NCBI GenBank assembly: GCA_002368805.1
Contig: DFFH01000027.1
Span: 1-14,890, forward strand
From: Mageeibacillus sp. UBA3781
Lineage (GTDB): Bacteria > Bacillota > Clostridia > Saccharofermentanales > Saccharofermentanaceae
Direction of reading: 5' to 3'
DNA length: 14,890 nt
The notes under the pieces were generated by a model. It saw only the letters and a program-made list of their open reading frames with translations. It made no database searches and was not told where the DNA came from. Of this stretch, positions 14,371-14,890 are shown in pieces. The position numbers and the translations under genes are program-made. Within the stretch, counting starts at the first letter, position 1. Each line of letters starts with the position of its first letter.

Positions 14371-14624
14371 CCGGATAACGCAAAAATCAGCGGTTTTTGA
14401 GTGCTTTGACGGACAAAGAATTGCGCTATTTTGAAGAATGTCAAAGAAAGAATCCGATCCTTCTTTTTCATGACAGGAGAGCAGTTCGGATACGGTACCG
14501 AGAGGATGATCCGGAGTACAGATCGGGAGTATGGCTCGGCGAACGGTGCCGGAGGACGAAGTAAGCCAAAAAACGCAATAAACGGGAATTGACTGAGTGC
14601 TTTTCGAGCGGAAATAGGCGTTCA

Positions 14625-14870
14625 TTCGCAGATTGCTCACCTAAAACGTCAAATAGGTGAGTGTTCAGGTGAATTCCTTCGCGAAAAGCACTTTCCCAGC
14701 CCCTCGTTTGCAAATTGCTCACCTAAGATTCAAAACAGGTGAGTGTTCAGGTGAATTCCTTCGCGAAAAGCACTTTCCCAGCCCCTCGTTCGCAGATTGC
14801 TCACCTAAAACGTCAAACAGGTGAGCGTTCAGGTGAACTTCTTCGCGAAAAGCACTTTCCCAGCCGGATT
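14625..14870. repeat. Three 82-bp hairpin repeats
   Basis: Three copies start with TTYGCA at 14625, 14707 and 14789, a period of exactly 82 bp. Each contains GCTCACCT, a 12-nt loop, then AGGTGAG, a 5-nt gap and a second AGGTGA, and ends with TTCGCGAAAAGCACTTTCCC. Stem arms are unchanged in all three while the loop varies, so the inverted pair appears constrained. A divergent entry segment with an inverted octamer (14597-14604) precedes them. Since 82 is not divisible by 3, the array is not coding. The rest of the gene-free stretch 14371-14596 shows no gene or RNA I can support. Confidence 0.92.
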
Positions 14871-14890
14871 TCCAATAGATTTCCAAATCC
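14866..14890. repeat. Start of another copy of the TTTCC hairpin family, cut by window end
   Basis: GGATTTCCA and AGATTTCCAAATCC at the window edge match the GATTTCCA arm of the 81-bp family at 195-490. It follows the last 82-bp unit directly, so different repeat families sit side by side here. Confidence 0.6.

Larger units (their letters stand above)
177..14855. other. Dispersed octamer AAAAGCAC, 31 copies across the window
   Basis: Copies as AAAAGCAC start at 177, 2539, 3235, 4819, 6098, 6703, 7442, 7491, 7542, 9413, 9807, 9837, 9866, 12413, 14684, 14766 and 14848. Copies as GTGCTTTT start at 271, 352, 433, 502, 2055, 3876, 4799, 7380, 9911, 11636, 12493, 13399, 14090 and 14597. A frequent wider form is CGAAAAGCACTT, and in gene-free DNA TTCGCGAAAAGCAC. 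Thirteen copies lie in genes in different phases (GCA AAA GCA CTT; AAA AGC ACT; GAA AAG CAC; AGT GCT TTT; GTG CTT TTC), so amino-acid demand does not explain them. Eighteen are in about 3 kb of gene-free DNA. The role is unknown. Confidence 0.93.

Noticed and set aside
177..14855. AAAAGCAC as a polar Chi- or KOPS-like signal
   Set aside because: The two orientations are nearly equal (17 and 14), so no strand polarity is visible in this window. A genome-wide test is still needed.
14625..14870. CRISPR array with 82-bp period
   Set aside because: The whole 82 bp is conserved, so there are no unique spacers.

Overview
The window looks like the chromosome of a Clostridia-type Firmicute with fairly high GC content. 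The clues are a bifunctional Rel (p)ppGpp enzyme next to a Firmicute-type RecJ, an RNase J, clear Shine-Dalgarno sequences, and SH3/3D and YARHG envelope proteins. The genus cannot be named from the sequence. I see no rRNA, tRNA, Cas genes, transposase or phage gene.

Layout: (1) 1-190 holds the terminator of a gene lying upstream of the window, then a pyrimidine-rich tract. (2) 195-2275 holds an array of ~81-bp hairpin units interrupted by two small membrane-protein genes. These genes lie between two ~112-bp direct repeats and look like a duplicated pair. (3) 2399-7372 holds recJ and rel, codirectional. (4) 7373-7925 is gene-free and holds seven regularly spaced hairpins with a 51-52 bp period. 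(5) 7962-9803 encodes a membrane protein with a Pro/Gln repeat tail inside and a YARHG domain outside. (6) 9804-9936 holds short repeats between convergent genes. (7) On the minus strand follow a small HTH regulator, an RNase J with a ~184-residue disordered N-terminal extension, and a membrane-anchored SH3b plus 3D-domain cell-wall protein. (8) 14285-14890 is gene-free and holds three 82-bp hairpin repeats and the edge of another copy of the first repeat family.

The most striking signal is the octamer AAAAGCAC (either strand). I count 31 copies, against roughly 0.45 expected by chance at equal base frequencies. Eighteen are in gene-free DNA, mostly inside or beside four hairpin or repeat families with unrelated stem sequences. 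Thirteen are inside genes, in every codon phase. This resembles a genome-wide over-represented word (as HIP1 is in cyanobacteria) tied to families of REP/BIME-like hairpin arrays. I know of no description of this combination.

The recognised genes are housekeeping: DNA repair (RecJ), stringent response (Rel), RNA decay (RNase J) and cell-wall remodelling (3D protein). The two-gene cassette and the YARHG protein have no assignable function.
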